From Candidatus Methanoperedens sp. (GTDB taxonomy: Archaea > Halobacteriota > Methanosarcinia > Methanosarcinales > Methanoperedenaceae): 33,898 nucleotides of DNA. The notes beneath the pieces were generated by a model. That model did not search any database. It worked only from the letters and a program-made list of their open reading frames with translations, and was not told where the DNA came from. The translations under genes were made by a program, and so were the position numbers. Location of the stretch: positions 1 to 33,898 of the forward strand of contig JAPMTX010000161.1 in NCBI GenBank assembly GCA_026552855.1. Reading direction: 5' to 3'. Positions 1 through 7,479 of the stretch are shown here, one piece after another (the stretch's first letter is position 1; each line of letters begins with the position of its first letter).

Positions 1-120
1 AATATGTACAGACTTTATTATGACCTATTATGTGTAATTGTCAAAGTCTGTTCGAAAAATATGTCGGCCAGTAATCAACGATCTTATAGATTATGTGCCT
101 AAATCAATGGGAAGTCAGGT

Positions 121-441
121 TTGAAAAGCAGAGAACCTCAGTTGTTAACAATTTGTTTACAACTGAAATTACCCTCTTCTGATGGCAAATATTACAATAC
201 GGACTGCGTTAATACAGAAAACGCATTCAGACTTGTTCAATCAATCCCCTCAAAAAAAGCCGAACCCTTCAAAAGATGGCTTGCAAAAGTCGGCTATGAA
301 CGGGTGCAGGAAATAGAAGATCCGGAGCTTGCACAAAAACGGATGAAAGATATCTATATAAATAGATTGACGCAAAGGTTGACGCAAAATTACATTGGGA
401 CAGGAAGATTGCTCAAACATCAAAAACAGACCTCAGCATGA
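121..441 (+). pseudogene. Remnant of a BRO-N / DinD-type gene
   Basis: The frame encodes 106 residues from a TTG. Residues 4 to about 75 match the middle of BRO-N/DinD-family proteins (prophage antirepressors and damage-inducible protein D): the segments TICLQLKLPSSDGKYYNTDC, AFRLVQSIPSKKAEPFKRWL and VGYERVQEIEDPELAQKRMK are family hallmarks. The usual N-terminal start of the BRO domain is missing: an in-frame stop lies at 100-102, and no other frame upstream encodes the missing part. The C-terminus breaks off where the family continues with a conserved Gly-Tyr-Ser-x-x-Trp segment. Instead it runs into a low-complexity tail with a duplicated Leu-Thr-Gln coding unit and overlaps the 3' end of the convergent proline dehydrogenase gene by 29 bases. 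I read it as a decayed gene left by a mobile element. A short expressed protein cannot be excluded. Confidence 0.65.
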
Positions 442-1252
442 GCAATATATTCCTCTTTCTCTCCCTTAACCGCCGCGTGGTATATGGGAACCAGTTCCTG
501 CCGTAAGGAATATAATCGACAACTGTAAGCCCCTCTTTTACAAGCCCGCGCTTTAGCTCCTCCCTCACTCCCATGAGCATCTGGAATTCAAGCCTCTTCT
601 TGTGCGCTTTATTTGCCTCGATAGCCTCGTTTATCAACAGGTCGTCATGGGTGGCGACTGCAAAAGAAGGGCTTTTATAGAAGAGGTAAGCCATGAGCCT
701 TGAGAAGTTTTTCGTTATATCGCTGCGGCTTGTATAAGCTATCTCCTCATTCTCCCTGTACGCTCCTTTGACGAGGCGGATCACGCCCAAAGATGCTGCT
801 ATACTTTTCACATCGCTCTCGCTCCTTCTCAGGTTAGCCTGTATCGCAATGCCCACGTTGCTGTATTTTTTAAGCACGTCCAGGTAGACATCCACGGTAT
901 CCTGAGTGTAGGGGGAATTCTCCATATCTATCCAGACAAAGACGTTCTTCCCTGCCGCGCTGCCCGCTATCTTCTCGACGTTCGACAGACAGAGGTTCTT
1001 ATTGATTTCGAGTCCGAGCTGCGTGAGTTTTATGGACAGAGCAGCGTTTATTTTCGCCTCCTCTATCGCCCGGAGTATCCTCAGGTTCTCCTCGATGTTC
1101 TTGTCTGCCTCTGCCTCGTCTTTTACATGCTCACCCAGGAAGTTGATTACGACGCCAATGCCATCTCTATTCTCTTTCCTTGCCCGTGCTACGGCATCGT
1201 CCAGAGTCTCGCCCGCGATCCATTGCCGTGCAAACCTTGTTAACAAGCTCAT
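413..1252 (-). CDS. Proline dehydrogenase (PRODH/PutA family)
   Basis: FAD enzyme oxidising L-proline to delta-1-pyrroline-5-carboxylate, the first step of proline catabolism. The 279 residues are slightly shorter than typical monofunctional bacterial PRODH (about 300). Visible family motifs, in order: SIKLTQLGL (73-81), the strand IDMENSPYTQDTVD (108-121), VIRLVKGAYRE (157-167), FQMLMGVR (223-230), and the substrate-binding signature YGRNWFPYTTRRLRER (250-265), with the paired arginines that bind the proline carboxylate. No pyrroline-5-carboxylate dehydrogenase is fused or adjacent, so the next step must be encoded elsewhere. The ribosome-binding site is weak (GTGGAA). The 3' end overlaps the BRO-N remnant. 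The family assignment is firm. Confidence 0.93.
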   Translation of the reverse strand: MSLLTRFARQWIAGETLDDAVARARKENRDGIGVVINFLGEHVKDEAEADKNIEENLRILRAIEEAKINAALSIKLTQLGLEINKNLCLSNVEKIAGSAAGKNVFVWIDMENSPYTQDTVDVYLDVLKKYSNVGIAIQANLRRSESDVKSIAASLGVIRLVKGAYRENEEIAYTSRSDITKNFSRLMAYLFYKSPSFAVATHDDLLINEAIEANKAHKKRLEFQMLMGVREELKRGLVKEGLTVVDYIPYGRNWFPYTTRRLRERKRNILLMLRSVFDV

Positions 1253-1358
1253 GTTCCACAGTAAAAATAGGCGTAGTAATACTTAAGTGTTAAGCTGGAT
1301 ATTGAGAGACAGGAACTGCAGATGAACGCAGATTTATTGCATCGGCACCTGCATTCAT

Positions 1359-1766
1359 ATGCGGCTTATAATCTCTAAAGATATGATCACGGCAGAACTA
1401 TTAAAGAATAGGGCAGGATTCGAGGAGAAGATAAGGAAACTGATAGGCAGACCCATACTTTTGATCGAGCTTGATATGTTCGCCCTGCCCTGCGGATGCG
1501 CGGGGATAACAGCGAACATGAGAGGGCTTGAGGTGGACGATCTGGAAGTATTTGAGCCGCAGATGCTTCCGCTCCTGAAGGAGATGGCAGGGAACCTTGA
1601 AGTCAAGCCAACGGTGACTTTCGCTCGGCTTGTGCCCGGAAGCTCTATCGTGGCGTCGCTTAACTGGCGCGTGCTGTGCAGCCGGTGTTATCCTGAGTTC
1701 GCAAGAGGGGAGGGAAAGACGCCGAGACCGGATTTGTATTTGCTGCAGTTTGAGAAGAGGAAATAG
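1359..1766 (+). CDS. Conserved Cys-motif protein, function unknown
   Basis: A soluble protein of 135 residues that I cannot place in a named family. It has four cysteines in two close pairs, Cys45-x-Cys47 (in PCGC) and Cys107-x-x-Cys110 (in CSRC). This suggests a metal site, probably zinc, or redox cysteines. There is no signal peptide or membrane segment. The start is uncertain: ATG at 1359 gives the full length, but Met9 (ATG at 1383) gives a more natural N-terminus, and neither has a clear ribosome-binding site. The stop lies two bases before the TTG start of the downstream UPF0016 transporter gene, so the two are probably co-translated. A link to metal handling follows only from that coupling and the cysteines. 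Confidence 0.6.
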   Translation: MRLIISKDMITAELLKNRAGFEEKIRKLIGRPILLIELDMFALPCGCAGITANMRGLEVDDLEVFEPQMLPLLKEMAGNLEVKPTVTFARLVPGSSIVASLNWRVLCSRCYPEFARGEGKTPRPDLYLLQFEKRK

Positions 1767-1768
1767 TC

Positions 1769-2329
1769 TTGGACCTGGCACCTCTTCTAACGACCTTCAG
1801 CCTTATAGCAATCGCCGAGCTTGGCGATAAGACGCAGCTTACTGTGATCGCATTGTCAGCAGGATACGACAGGGTTAAAATTTTTGCAGGTGTTATCCTT
1901 GCTTTCATGCTTGTGACGGGTCTTGGGATACTGGTAGGCGAAACGCTGTTCCAGTATGTCCCTGCAAATTTGATCAAGATTATAGCGGGGCTGCTGTTTG
2001 TGATATTTGGCATCTGGATACTCTCCTCCAGGGAGAGCTGTGATACAGAAGAGAGATCATCGCTGAGCAATCCATTGTTCTCCACCTTCAGTATGATAGC
2101 CATCGCAGAGATGGGGGATAAAACCCAGCTCTCTGCCATAACGCTGGCGGCAAAATACGACTCGCCCTACCTGGTGTTCGCAGGAGCCATCCTTGCCCTC
2201 GCATCGATAAGCCTGATGGGCATAATTCTCGGTAAAAAGCTGTGCGAAGTAGTGCCGCTACCCAAGATAAAGCTGGGCGCAGGTATATTGTTTATACTTT
2301 TTGGATTTTTGTTCCTGGCTGGATTTTAA
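1769..2329 (+). CDS. GDT1/UPF0016 (TMEM165-like) cation transporter
   Basis: A small membrane protein of 186 residues with about six transmembrane helices. It has the two inverted repeats and the diagnostic signature of this family twice: ELGDKTQL (17-24) and EMGDKTQL (114-121). Members export Mn2+ or Ca2+ from the cytoplasm (MneA in bacteria, Gdt1 in yeast), with the acidic and Lys-Thr residues of the signature forming the ion path. The loop between halves (about 86-103) is charged. Translation appears to begin at TTG 1769, two bases after the stop of the preceding Cys-motif gene, whose last codons (GAAGAGGAAA) supply the purine-rich ribosome-binding site. Which ion is carried is not visible. 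Confidence 0.88.
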   Translation: MDLAPLLTTFSLIAIAELGDKTQLTVIALSAGYDRVKIFAGVILAFMLVTGLGILVGETLFQYVPANLIKIIAGLLFVIFGIWILSSRESCDTEERSSLSNPLFSTFSMIAIAEMGDKTQLSAITLAAKYDSPYLVFAGAILALASISLMGIILGKKLCEVVPLPKIKLGAGILFILFGFLFLAGF

Positions 2330-2339
2330 TATTTCATAT

Positions 2340-2363
2340 AGCTAGAATATAAGCTAGAATATA
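2340..2363. repeat. 12-bp perfect tandem repeat (2 copies)
   Basis: The unit AGCTAGAATATA occurs twice head to tail just after the transporter stop codon, in the 76-base gap between convergent genes. It contains the near-palindrome TAGCTA. Its role is unknown; replication slippage is a sufficient explanation. Confidence 0.7.
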
Positions 2364-2405
2364 CTGCTACCTGCTTCTCAGTGCCTTTCAGCCTGATATC
2401 TCCTC

Positions 2406-2966
2406 TCATTCCCTTTTTAATCGGTGTGTCCAGGCAACCAGAGCCTCCAGCAATTCTTTTATTTTTTCTCTTGTTTTCTCGTCTGTTACTCTGCCTTTAT
2501 CATCGATCTTCTCACTTGCAAATGTTACAAAGGCTTCTGGTCTATTGATCGGATACATACCGAGGAAAACGAACATCTGCCGCAGATGGTACTGTGCCCT
2601 GGAACCTCCAAGCATCCCCGGAGATGCGCTCATTATGGCGACTGGTTTACCCTCAAAAGAATTATCCCCATAAGGTCTTGAAGCCCAATCTATTGCATTT
2701 TTTAGAACACCCGGTACAGAGTAGTTATGCTCAGGCGTAGCGATCAATATCGCATCGGCAGCCCTGATTTTATCCTTAAACTCCACAACCCTTGCAGGCA
2801 TTCGATCTTCTAAGTCCATGTTGTATGGAGGAATTCCCTCAAGGTCAAAGATCTCAAGTTTTGCACCTTCCGGTGATAATTCTAAAGCCGCACGTAGTAT
2901 TGCTCTATTGTAAGAACCCTTTCGCAAACTGCCGGCAAAACCCAGGATTGTTATCTGTTTATTCAT
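2406..2966 (-). CDS. NAD(P)H-dependent FMN reductase-type flavoprotein
   Basis: A flavodoxin-fold reductase of the NADPH-dependent FMN/quinone/chromate reductase family; 186 residues is the normal size. The FMN phosphate-binding loop GSLRKGSYNR lies at 12-21 after the first beta strand. The second flavin loop is TPEHNYSVPGVLKNAIDW (77-94), with the PEHNYS signature. The third, around 113-123 (SASPGMLGGSR), is also typical. The likely role is two-electron reduction of quinones, flavins or metal ions; the physiological substrate cannot be read from sequence. It begins a minus-strand series but has its own spacing (26 bases) from the LUD gene upstream, so the two may be co-transcribed. Confidence 0.9.
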   Translation of the reverse strand: MNKQITILGFAGSLRKGSYNRAILRAALELSPEGAKLEIFDLEGIPPYNMDLEDRMPARVVEFKDKIRAADAILIATPEHNYSVPGVLKNAIDWASRPYGDNSFEGKPVAIMSASPGMLGGSRAQYHLRQMFVFLGMYPINRPEAFVTFASEKIDDKGRVTDEKTREKIKELLEALVAWTHRLKRE

Positions 2967-2992
2967 AATTGCCCCATTATGTAAGATGCTTC

Positions 2993-3607
2993 TTAAAACC
3001 CGAGCTTCTCATTTACAAAAATGAGAGTCACTTTTCTGTTAGGATTTATTTCTCTTTCAAAGAGTAAATATTTTCCAAGGGCGCTCCCTGCATATCCTAT
3101 GCTCTTCATTCTTTTATCTTCCAAAGGGAAACAGTATTCACGAAGGCGCTTGAACCCCTCATCCACTGTAGGTACGATCTTTTGGGTTCCCACGACCCAT
3201 ATCACATTATCCGAGGAGAAACTGTATCCAGGGATCGAACTCCCTGTGGCATTAACTACCAATACTTCCCCTGTCTCAACAACGGCATGTACACTGCCTG
3301 CCATGTATTCTGCGGTTACACTTTTTTTGCGAAGCTCCATCTGTTTGACCGGGTCCTTTTCAGCCAGGATCTCACCTTTTAGGTTTCTCCATTTCTGCTT
3401 ACCTGATATCAAAAGATCGGTAAAACCTATCTGGTCAAGTGTTGTTGAACCGGCGGTCATGACTTCCGCACCTGTAGGAATAAGTTCTTTTAACCTGTTA
3501 AGCGCATCTTCTTTCTTATTTACAAACTCAGGATTAATACCACGGGGCTTCAATGCCCTCATTGTTTTTTCAATGATCTCTTTTGATGCTAATATGTCGT
3601 ATCTCAT
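2993..3607 (-). CDS. LUD domain protein (LutC/YkgG-like)
   Basis: A 204-residue protein made up almost entirely of the LUD domain seen in lactate-utilisation proteins LutB/LutC. Family features are the N-terminal helix, the stretch TGAEVMTAGSTTLDQIGF (45-62), the central VHAVVETGEVLVVNATGS (106-123) and the GTQKIVP segment. No iron-sulfur cysteine motifs are present, so this is the LutC-like form and not the iron-sulfur LutB. No LutA or LutB partner is in the window, so a role in lactate oxidation is not supported by context. The start has a good ribosome-binding site (GGGAG, about 6 bases before the ATG). Function is unknown beyond the domain. Confidence 0.85.
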   Translation of the reverse strand: MRYDILASKEIIEKTMRALKPRGINPEFVNKKEDALNRLKELIPTGAEVMTAGSTTLDQIGFTDLLISGKQKWRNLKGEILAEKDPVKQMELRKKSVTAEYMAGSVHAVVETGEVLVVNATGSSIPGYSFSSDNVIWVVGTQKIVPTVDEGFKRLREYCFPLEDKRMKSIGYAGSALGKYLLFEREINPNRKVTLIFVNEKLGF

Positions 3608-3668
3608 AGCGATCTCCCATTTAAGTTAGGGGTTTGACCGTATATAAGCATTATTACAGTCTACCTGG

Positions 3669-4070
3669 CTAACCCCGAAGCCTCAAGTACTCCGTCCTTA
3701 TGCACCTGTCCATTACTACCTCTAACCCCGCGGCGCGTGCTTTTGCCGCAGCCTCCTCGTTCACTATACCCTGCTGCATCCATACAGCCTTGGCTTTTAT
3801 CGCAATAGCCTCATCCACTATTGGGGGAACAGCCTCAGGGCGCCTGAAGATATCCACCACGTCCACTTTTACGGGTACTGATTTCAGGTCGGGATAGCTT
3901 TTTTTCCCGTTCCACTCAGCCAGGTTCGGATTGACGGGTATAACATTGTATCCGTGCTCCTCCAGGAAGCTTGCAATATCGTAGCTCGGACGCCCGGGAT
4001 CATCCGAGATGCCCACAACTGCGATGTTCTTGTAACTCAAAATCTTCTCAATAGTACTCTCTGTAGCCAT
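3669..4070 (-). CDS. CoA-binding domain protein (YccU-like)
   Basis: A stand-alone Rossmann-fold CoA-binding protein of 133 residues, the size of the YccU/CoA_binding_2 group. The nucleotide-binding strand and loop are IAVVGISDDPGRPSYDIA (16-33). Further hallmarks are YNVIPVNP (41-48), the VDVVDIFRRP region and VWMQQGI. The C-terminal VMDRCIR is also family-typical. These proteins bind CoA, but their cellular role is not established. It is monocistronic-looking, with a strong ribosome-binding site (GGAGGGGAG before the ATG). The CcmD-like ORF ends 21 bases upstream on the same strand. Confidence 0.9.
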   Translation of the reverse strand: MATESTIEKILSYKNIAVVGISDDPGRPSYDIASFLEEHGYNVIPVNPNLAEWNGKKSYPDLKSVPVKVDVVDIFRRPEAVPPIVDEAIAIKAKAVWMQQGIVNEEAAAKARAAGLEVVMDRCIRTEYLRLRG

Positions 4071-4091
4071 AACTCCCCTCCAGTCTGTTAT

Positions 4092-4211
4092 TTATATGCT
4101 TTTTAAGACCCTGATCTCGTCGTTCAATGTTTTTCGCAATCGGATCAAGTTTAAGATGTACGCTATCAGTACTATCCACACAATGCCGAATGCTGTATAT
4201 AAGTAACTCAT
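4092..4211 (-). CDS. CcmD-like small heme-exporter protein
   Basis: A 39-residue ORF found by reading the minus strand in the gap between the CoA-binding and Sm-like genes. It begins MSYLYTAFGIVWIVLIAYIL: one transmembrane helix at about residues 5-22, with the aromatic-rich start and conserved Tyr/Trp spacing of CcmD. It is followed by a basic, amphipathic cytoplasmic tail (RLRKTLNDEIRVLKSI). CcmD is a single-helix protein of the CcmABCD complex, which delivers heme to CcmE during c-type cytochrome maturation. No ccmA, ccmB, ccmC or ccmE is beside it. Support comes from the context of heme synthesis genes and a CcmH-like gene within 7 kb. The assignment rests on a short sequence and is moderate. 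Another single-TM microprotein is the alternative. Confidence 0.6.
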   Translation of the reverse strand: MSYLYTAFGIVWIVLIAYILNLIRLRKTLNDEIRVLKSI

Positions 4212-4267
4212 ATGGGTTATTTATCTCACTATTACATAAGGTTATTCATGGTGTTATTACGATAATC

Positions 4268-4480
4268 TTACCCGGCTAGTTCAATGTAATCGATTGCGTG
4301 CTTTAATACCACCACAGGTTTATGGGATACAGTAATAACCAATTCGTAAGTTGATACAGATTCCAACCTACCTGTAAGCTTAGTTCCGCCCCTAATGAAA
4401 ATATATACCTCTTTACCCAGAAAAGCACTCAGCATCGTACCCTTAAATTCGGGATTTTGTTCCATTTTAGTTGACCTCAT
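4268..4480 (-). CDS. Sm-like protein, Hfq-like
   Basis: A 70-residue protein consisting of one Sm fold. The Sm1 region runs from FLGKEVYIFIRGGTKLTGRL (20-39) to about residue 52. The Sm2 region is VVVLKHAIDYIEL (56-68), in which the Lys-His-Ala-Ile tetrad matches the Hfq signature and not the Arg-Gly-x of archaeal SmAP1/2. Such proteins form rings that bind U-rich RNA and act as RNA chaperones. The ATG at 4480 is chosen because AAAAGGAGG (4486-4494) sits five bases upstream; Met6 and Met16 lack this. It has its own promoter in the divergent region shared with ahbD. An RNA-binding role is inferred from the family. Confidence 0.72.
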   Translation of the reverse strand: MRSTKMEQNPEFKGTMLSAFLGKEVYIFIRGGTKLTGRLESVSTYELVITVSHKPVVVLKHAIDYIELAG

Positions 4481-4643
4481 ACGCGCCTCCTTTTAACTAA
4501 TAACGGAAGCCAATGAGATTAACTTATCTATAAATGGTGATACCATGCCAATTCCACTAAAATTAAGTTAGCTTAGAATGCGCTCTAACAAACTCAAAAC
4601 ATTTCCATATATACATAAAGATTATTAACCTCCAAGATAATGC
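4481..4643. promoter_or_regulatory. Divergent promoter region, Sm-like gene / ahbD
   Basis: Two archaeal box A candidates face outward. On the minus strand CCATTTATAG (4528-4537) would start transcription near 4506, giving a roughly 25-base leader with the AAAAGGAGG site of the Sm-like gene. On the plus strand CATATATAC (4606-4614) would start near 4636, only about 8 bases before the GTG of ahbD. The heme gene is therefore probably read from a leaderless or nearly leaderless mRNA, which fits the absence of a ribosome-binding site there. Positions are by eye. Confidence 0.5.
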
Positions 4644-5708
4644 GTGATTCTGTTGAAAGAAAATAAACTAAGACCCCCAAGGCTTGTCGCATGGGAGCTT
4701 ACGAACGCCTGCAATCTTGCATGTATCCACTGCAGAGCCTCCGCTATAAAAGACCCGGCTCCCGACGAGCTGTCCACGGCGCAAGCCAAACATTTTGTGG
4801 ACGAACTGGTAGAATACAAACCCATTATAATCCTCACAGGCGGTGAGCCCCTTCTGCGCTCCGACGTGTACGATATCGCAAGATATGCCTCAGGGCACGG
4901 TCTGCGCGTTGTACTTGCGACCAACGGGACGCTTCTCACCCCTGAGATAGCCCGAAGGCTGAAGGAAGTGGGCATACAGCGGGTGAGCATAAGCATCGAC
5001 GGTGCGACCAAAGGGACACACGATACCTTCAGGGGAGAGCCGGGTGCGTTCGACGCCGCTCTGCGAGGGATCGATATCTTGAAAAAAGAGGGGATAAGCT
5101 TCCAGATAAACACCACGATCACGAAAAGGAACCTTTCTGAAATCCCCATGATTTACGACCTTGCTCTTGATCTGGGAGCCTCTGCGCTCCATATATTCCT
5201 TTTAGTCCCGACAGGCAGGGGCGAGGAGATAGAATCTGAAGAGATACCGCCCGAGGAGTACGAGCGCGTGCTCAACTGGTTCTACGATAAGAGCAGGGGC
5301 TCAAAGATCCAACTTAAAGCCACCTGTGCACCCCACTATTTCAGGATAATGCGCCAGCGCGCCAAGGCTGAAGGAATAAAAATCACAAGGGAGACACACG
5401 GGCTTGAGGCGATGACGAAAGGATGTCTTGGCGGTTCAGGGTTCTGCTTCGTTTCAAGCAAAGGCGATGTTTATCCATGCGGGTATTTGCCTGCACTTGC
5501 TGGCAATATCAGGCAGAAGCCGTTCAAAGAGATATGGGAAAAATCAAAGGTGTTCAATGACCTGCGCGACCCGAAGAAACTCAAAGGTAAATGCGGCATC
5601 TGCGAGTACCGTATGGTATGCGGGGGATGCAGGGCGCGCGCGTACGCTGCAACAGGGGATTACCTGGATGAGGAACCCTACTGCGTCTATGCGCCGGTGA
5701 GAGCATGA
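4644..5708 (+). CDS. ahbD: AhbD, radical SAM heme b synthase
   Basis: The final enzyme of the siroheme-dependent heme pathway. It oxidatively decarboxylates two propionates of Fe-coproporphyrin III to vinyl groups, giving heme b. The radical SAM cluster motif is Cys23-x3-Cys27-x2-Cys30 (CNLACIHC), preceded by WELT; the SAM-binding GGEP is at 66-69. A SPASM-type C-terminal domain holds Cys261, Cys268, Cys279, Cys317, Cys320, Cys326, Cys329 and Cys347 for auxiliary clusters. [16 protein letters not shown] and FQINTTIT are strongly AhbD-like. AhbC, the sister enzyme, begins differently. The 354 residues are normal. The start is GTG 4644; an ATG at 4640 is out of frame. The stop overlaps the ahbA start (ATGA). 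Assignment over generic PqqE-like proteins is supported by the ahbA partner. Confidence 0.9.
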   Translation: MILLKENKLRPPRLVAWELTNACNLACIHCRASAIKDPAPDELSTAQAKHFVDELVEYKPIIILTGGEPLLRSDVYDIARYASGHGLRVVLATNGTLLTPEIARRLKEVGIQRVSISIDGATKGTHDTFRGEPGAFDAALRGIDILKKEGISFQINTTITKRNLSEIPMIYDLALDLGASALHIFLLVPTGRGEEIESEEIPPEEYERVLNWFYDKSRGSKIQLKATCAPHYFRIMRQRAKAEGIKITRETHGLEAMTKGCLGGSGFCFVSSKGDVYPCGYLPALAGNIRQKPFKEIWEKSKVFNDLRDPKKLKGKCGICEYRMVCGGCRARAYAATGDYLDEEPYCVYAPVRA

Positions 5709-6160
5709 TCCATCTGGATGAGGTTGATAAGAGGATACTGAACGCTCTTCAGCTTGATTTTCCGCTGGTGCACAAGCCGTTCAAGCAGATAGGCGAGAGC
5801 CTGGGCTTAGAGGAAGAGGAGATACTGAGGCGTATCACAAGGCTACAGAAAGAGGGGGCTATCAGGCGCATCGGTCCTATAATAAGCACCAAGAAGACCG
5901 GTGGTACGAGCACGCTTGTGGCGATGAAAGTGCCGCAGGAACGGATAGACGAGGTGGCTGGAATTATAAATCAGTACGATGAGGTATCGCACAACTACCT
6001 GCGCCCGGCAGAGTACAATATCTGGTTCACGCTCTCGGCTGAGAGCGAGGAGAGGATGCAGGAGATACTGAGGGAGATTGAGGAGAAGACGGGGTGCGAG
6101 GTCAGGAATCTGCCGACGAAGAGGCTGTTCAAGATAGGGGTGAAGTTCAATATCAGGTAA
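5705..6160 (+). CDS. ahbA: AhbA, siroheme decarboxylase subunit (Lrp/AsnC-like)
   Basis: A subunit of the AhbA/AhbB siroheme decarboxylase, which removes two acetate carboxyls from siroheme to give 12,18-didecarboxysiroheme. The 151 residues comprise an N-terminal winged helix-turn-helix (about 5-58, ending RRIGPI) and a C-terminal Lrp/AsnC-type ligand domain (65-151). The motif His96-Asn-Tyr-Leu-Arg followed by YNIWFTL, and the C-terminal [10 protein letters not shown], are features of AhbA and not of AhbB. The ATG overlaps the ahbD stop by four bases, so the pair is translationally coupled. AhbB and AhbC are not in the window and must lie elsewhere. Despite the DNA-binding fold, an enzymatic role is expected, although a heme-sensing regulator of this family would look similar. 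Confidence 0.85.
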   Translation: MIHLDEVDKRILNALQLDFPLVHKPFKQIGESLGLEEEEILRRITRLQKEGAIRRIGPIISTKKTGGTSTLVAMKVPQERIDEVAGIINQYDEVSHNYLRPAEYNIWFTLSAESEERMQEILREIEEKTGCEVRNLPTKRLFKIGVKFNIR

Positions 6161-6309
6161 CTGGAACTTTTGGATTCTACCCAGCTAACATTTCAGATTT
6201 TCTTTCATTCAATCTTACATTCGCTTAGCGTATTATTCATTTAGTGAATAATATTCCTGACAAGAGAAAACATCGCAACCTTTTATACATACAAAACCTA
6301 CAGGAGCAT

Positions 6310-7464
6310 ATGATCGAGCGAAAGGAAATAACCGGGGTATTATCCGACTACGACCTGAGCAAAGCCACAATAGGCGTATTAGCCTCGCATTCTGCATTAG
6401 ACGTATGCGACGGCGCAGTAGAGGAAGGGTTCAGGACCTACGCTGTATGCGAGAGAGGGCGCGAGAAGACATATACCCAATATTTCAAGGCACAGAGGAA
6501 GAACGGGAAACTCATTCGCGGCATTGTGGATAATGCAGATGTTTATAACAAGTTCAATGAGATTCTAAAACCTGAGAACCAGCAGAAGCTCAGGGATAAC
6601 AACGCGATTTTCATCCCGAACCGCTCATTCACTTCCTATTGCTCGATAGATGATATTGAGAACGATTTCAGGGTACCGATGTTCGGAAGCCGAAACCTGC
6701 TCCGGAGCGAAGAGCGGGGCATCGAGCGCGATTATTACTGGCTGCTTGAGAAAGCAGGTCTTCCGTACCCGGAAAAGATAAAAAAACCCGAGGATATCGA
6801 CAGCCTCGTAATGGTAAAACTCCCCCATGCCGTAAAAAAGCTTGAGCGTGGATTCTTCACAGCAGCCTCGTACGAAGAGTTCAAGAAAAAATCAGAAGCT
6901 CTCCTGAAGCAGGGAGTTATCACCCGCGAAGCCCTGGCTGAGGCGAGAATAGAGAGATACATCATAGGACCTGTTTTCAACCTGGATATGTTCTACTCAC
7001 CCATAGAAGAGGAGATGAGCAGGATCGAACTGCTGGGTATCGACTGGCGGTTCGAGACAAGTCTTGACGGCCATGTGCGCCTGCCTGCGCCGCAGCAGAT
7101 GACCCTGAATGAGCGGCAGATCACGCCCGAATACACCGTGTGCGGGCACAACTCAGCTACGCTGCGCGAGTCCCTGCTTGAGGACGTGTTCGAGCTCGCC
7201 GAGAAGTATGTCAGGGCAACGCAGAAATACTACGAACCCGGCATCATAGGACCCTTCTGTCTTCAGACATGCGTGGACAAGGACCTCAACTTCTATATAT
7301 ACGATGTGGCGCCGCGCGTGGGCGGAGGCACTAACGTGCATGTCTCGGTAGGGCACCCGTACGGCAATACCCTGTGGCGCAAGCCAATGAGCACTGGCAG
7401 GCGCGCGGCAATGGAGATCAGGCGGGCGATAGAGCAGGACAGGCTTGATGAAATCGTGACTTAA
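6310..7464 (+). CDS. purP: PurP-like ATP-grasp ligase (FAICAR synthetase family)
   Basis: An archaeal ATP-grasp enzyme of the PurP family (DUF1246 plus DUF1297 halves). PurP makes FAICAR from AICAR, formate and ATP in purine synthesis. Numbered from the ATG at 6310 (384 residues), visible hallmarks are GVLASHSALDVCDGAVEEGF in the N-terminal domain, NNAIFIPNRSFTSYCS, VPMFGSRNLLRSE, ELLGIDWRFET, the ATP-grasp core GIIGPFCLQ, and VGGGTNVHVSVGHPYGN near the C-terminus. An upstream in-frame GTG at 6244 would add 22 residues. I prefer 6310 because GGAG lies just before it and the family starts there. Archaea often carry PurP paralogues, so the substrate may differ from AICAR; no other purine gene is adjacent. 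Confidence 0.82.
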   Translation: MIERKEITGVLSDYDLSKATIGVLASHSALDVCDGAVEEGFRTYAVCERGREKTYTQYFKAQRKNGKLIRGIVDNADVYNKFNEILKPENQQKLRDNNAIFIPNRSFTSYCSIDDIENDFRVPMFGSRNLLRSEERGIERDYYWLLEKAGLPYPEKIKKPEDIDSLVMVKLPHAVKKLERGFFTAASYEEFKKKSEALLKQGVITREALAEARIERYIIGPVFNLDMFYSPIEEEMSRIELLGIDWRFETSLDGHVRLPAPQQMTLNERQITPEYTVCGHNSATLRESLLEDVFELAEKYVRATQKYYEPGIIGPFCLQTCVDKDLNFYIYDVAPRVGGGTNVHVSVGHPYGNTLWRKPMSTGRRAAMEIRRAIEQDRLDEIVT

Positions 7465-7479
7465 GGTCACAACCTGAGG

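Noticed and set aside
1660-2139. Minus-strand frame of 159 codons
   Set aside because: Shadow of the GDT1 transporter; the plus frame has both ELGDKTQL-type signatures.
3021-3629. Long plus-strand frame of 202 codons
   Set aside because: Antisense to the LUD protein; composition is Ser/Thr-rich shadow sequence without domains, while the minus frame has a clear family match.
4644-5708. AhbC or NirJ instead of AhbD
   Set aside because: The N-terminus lacks the longer AhbC/NirJ leader and the body matches AhbD segments; the AhbA neighbour agrees with either.
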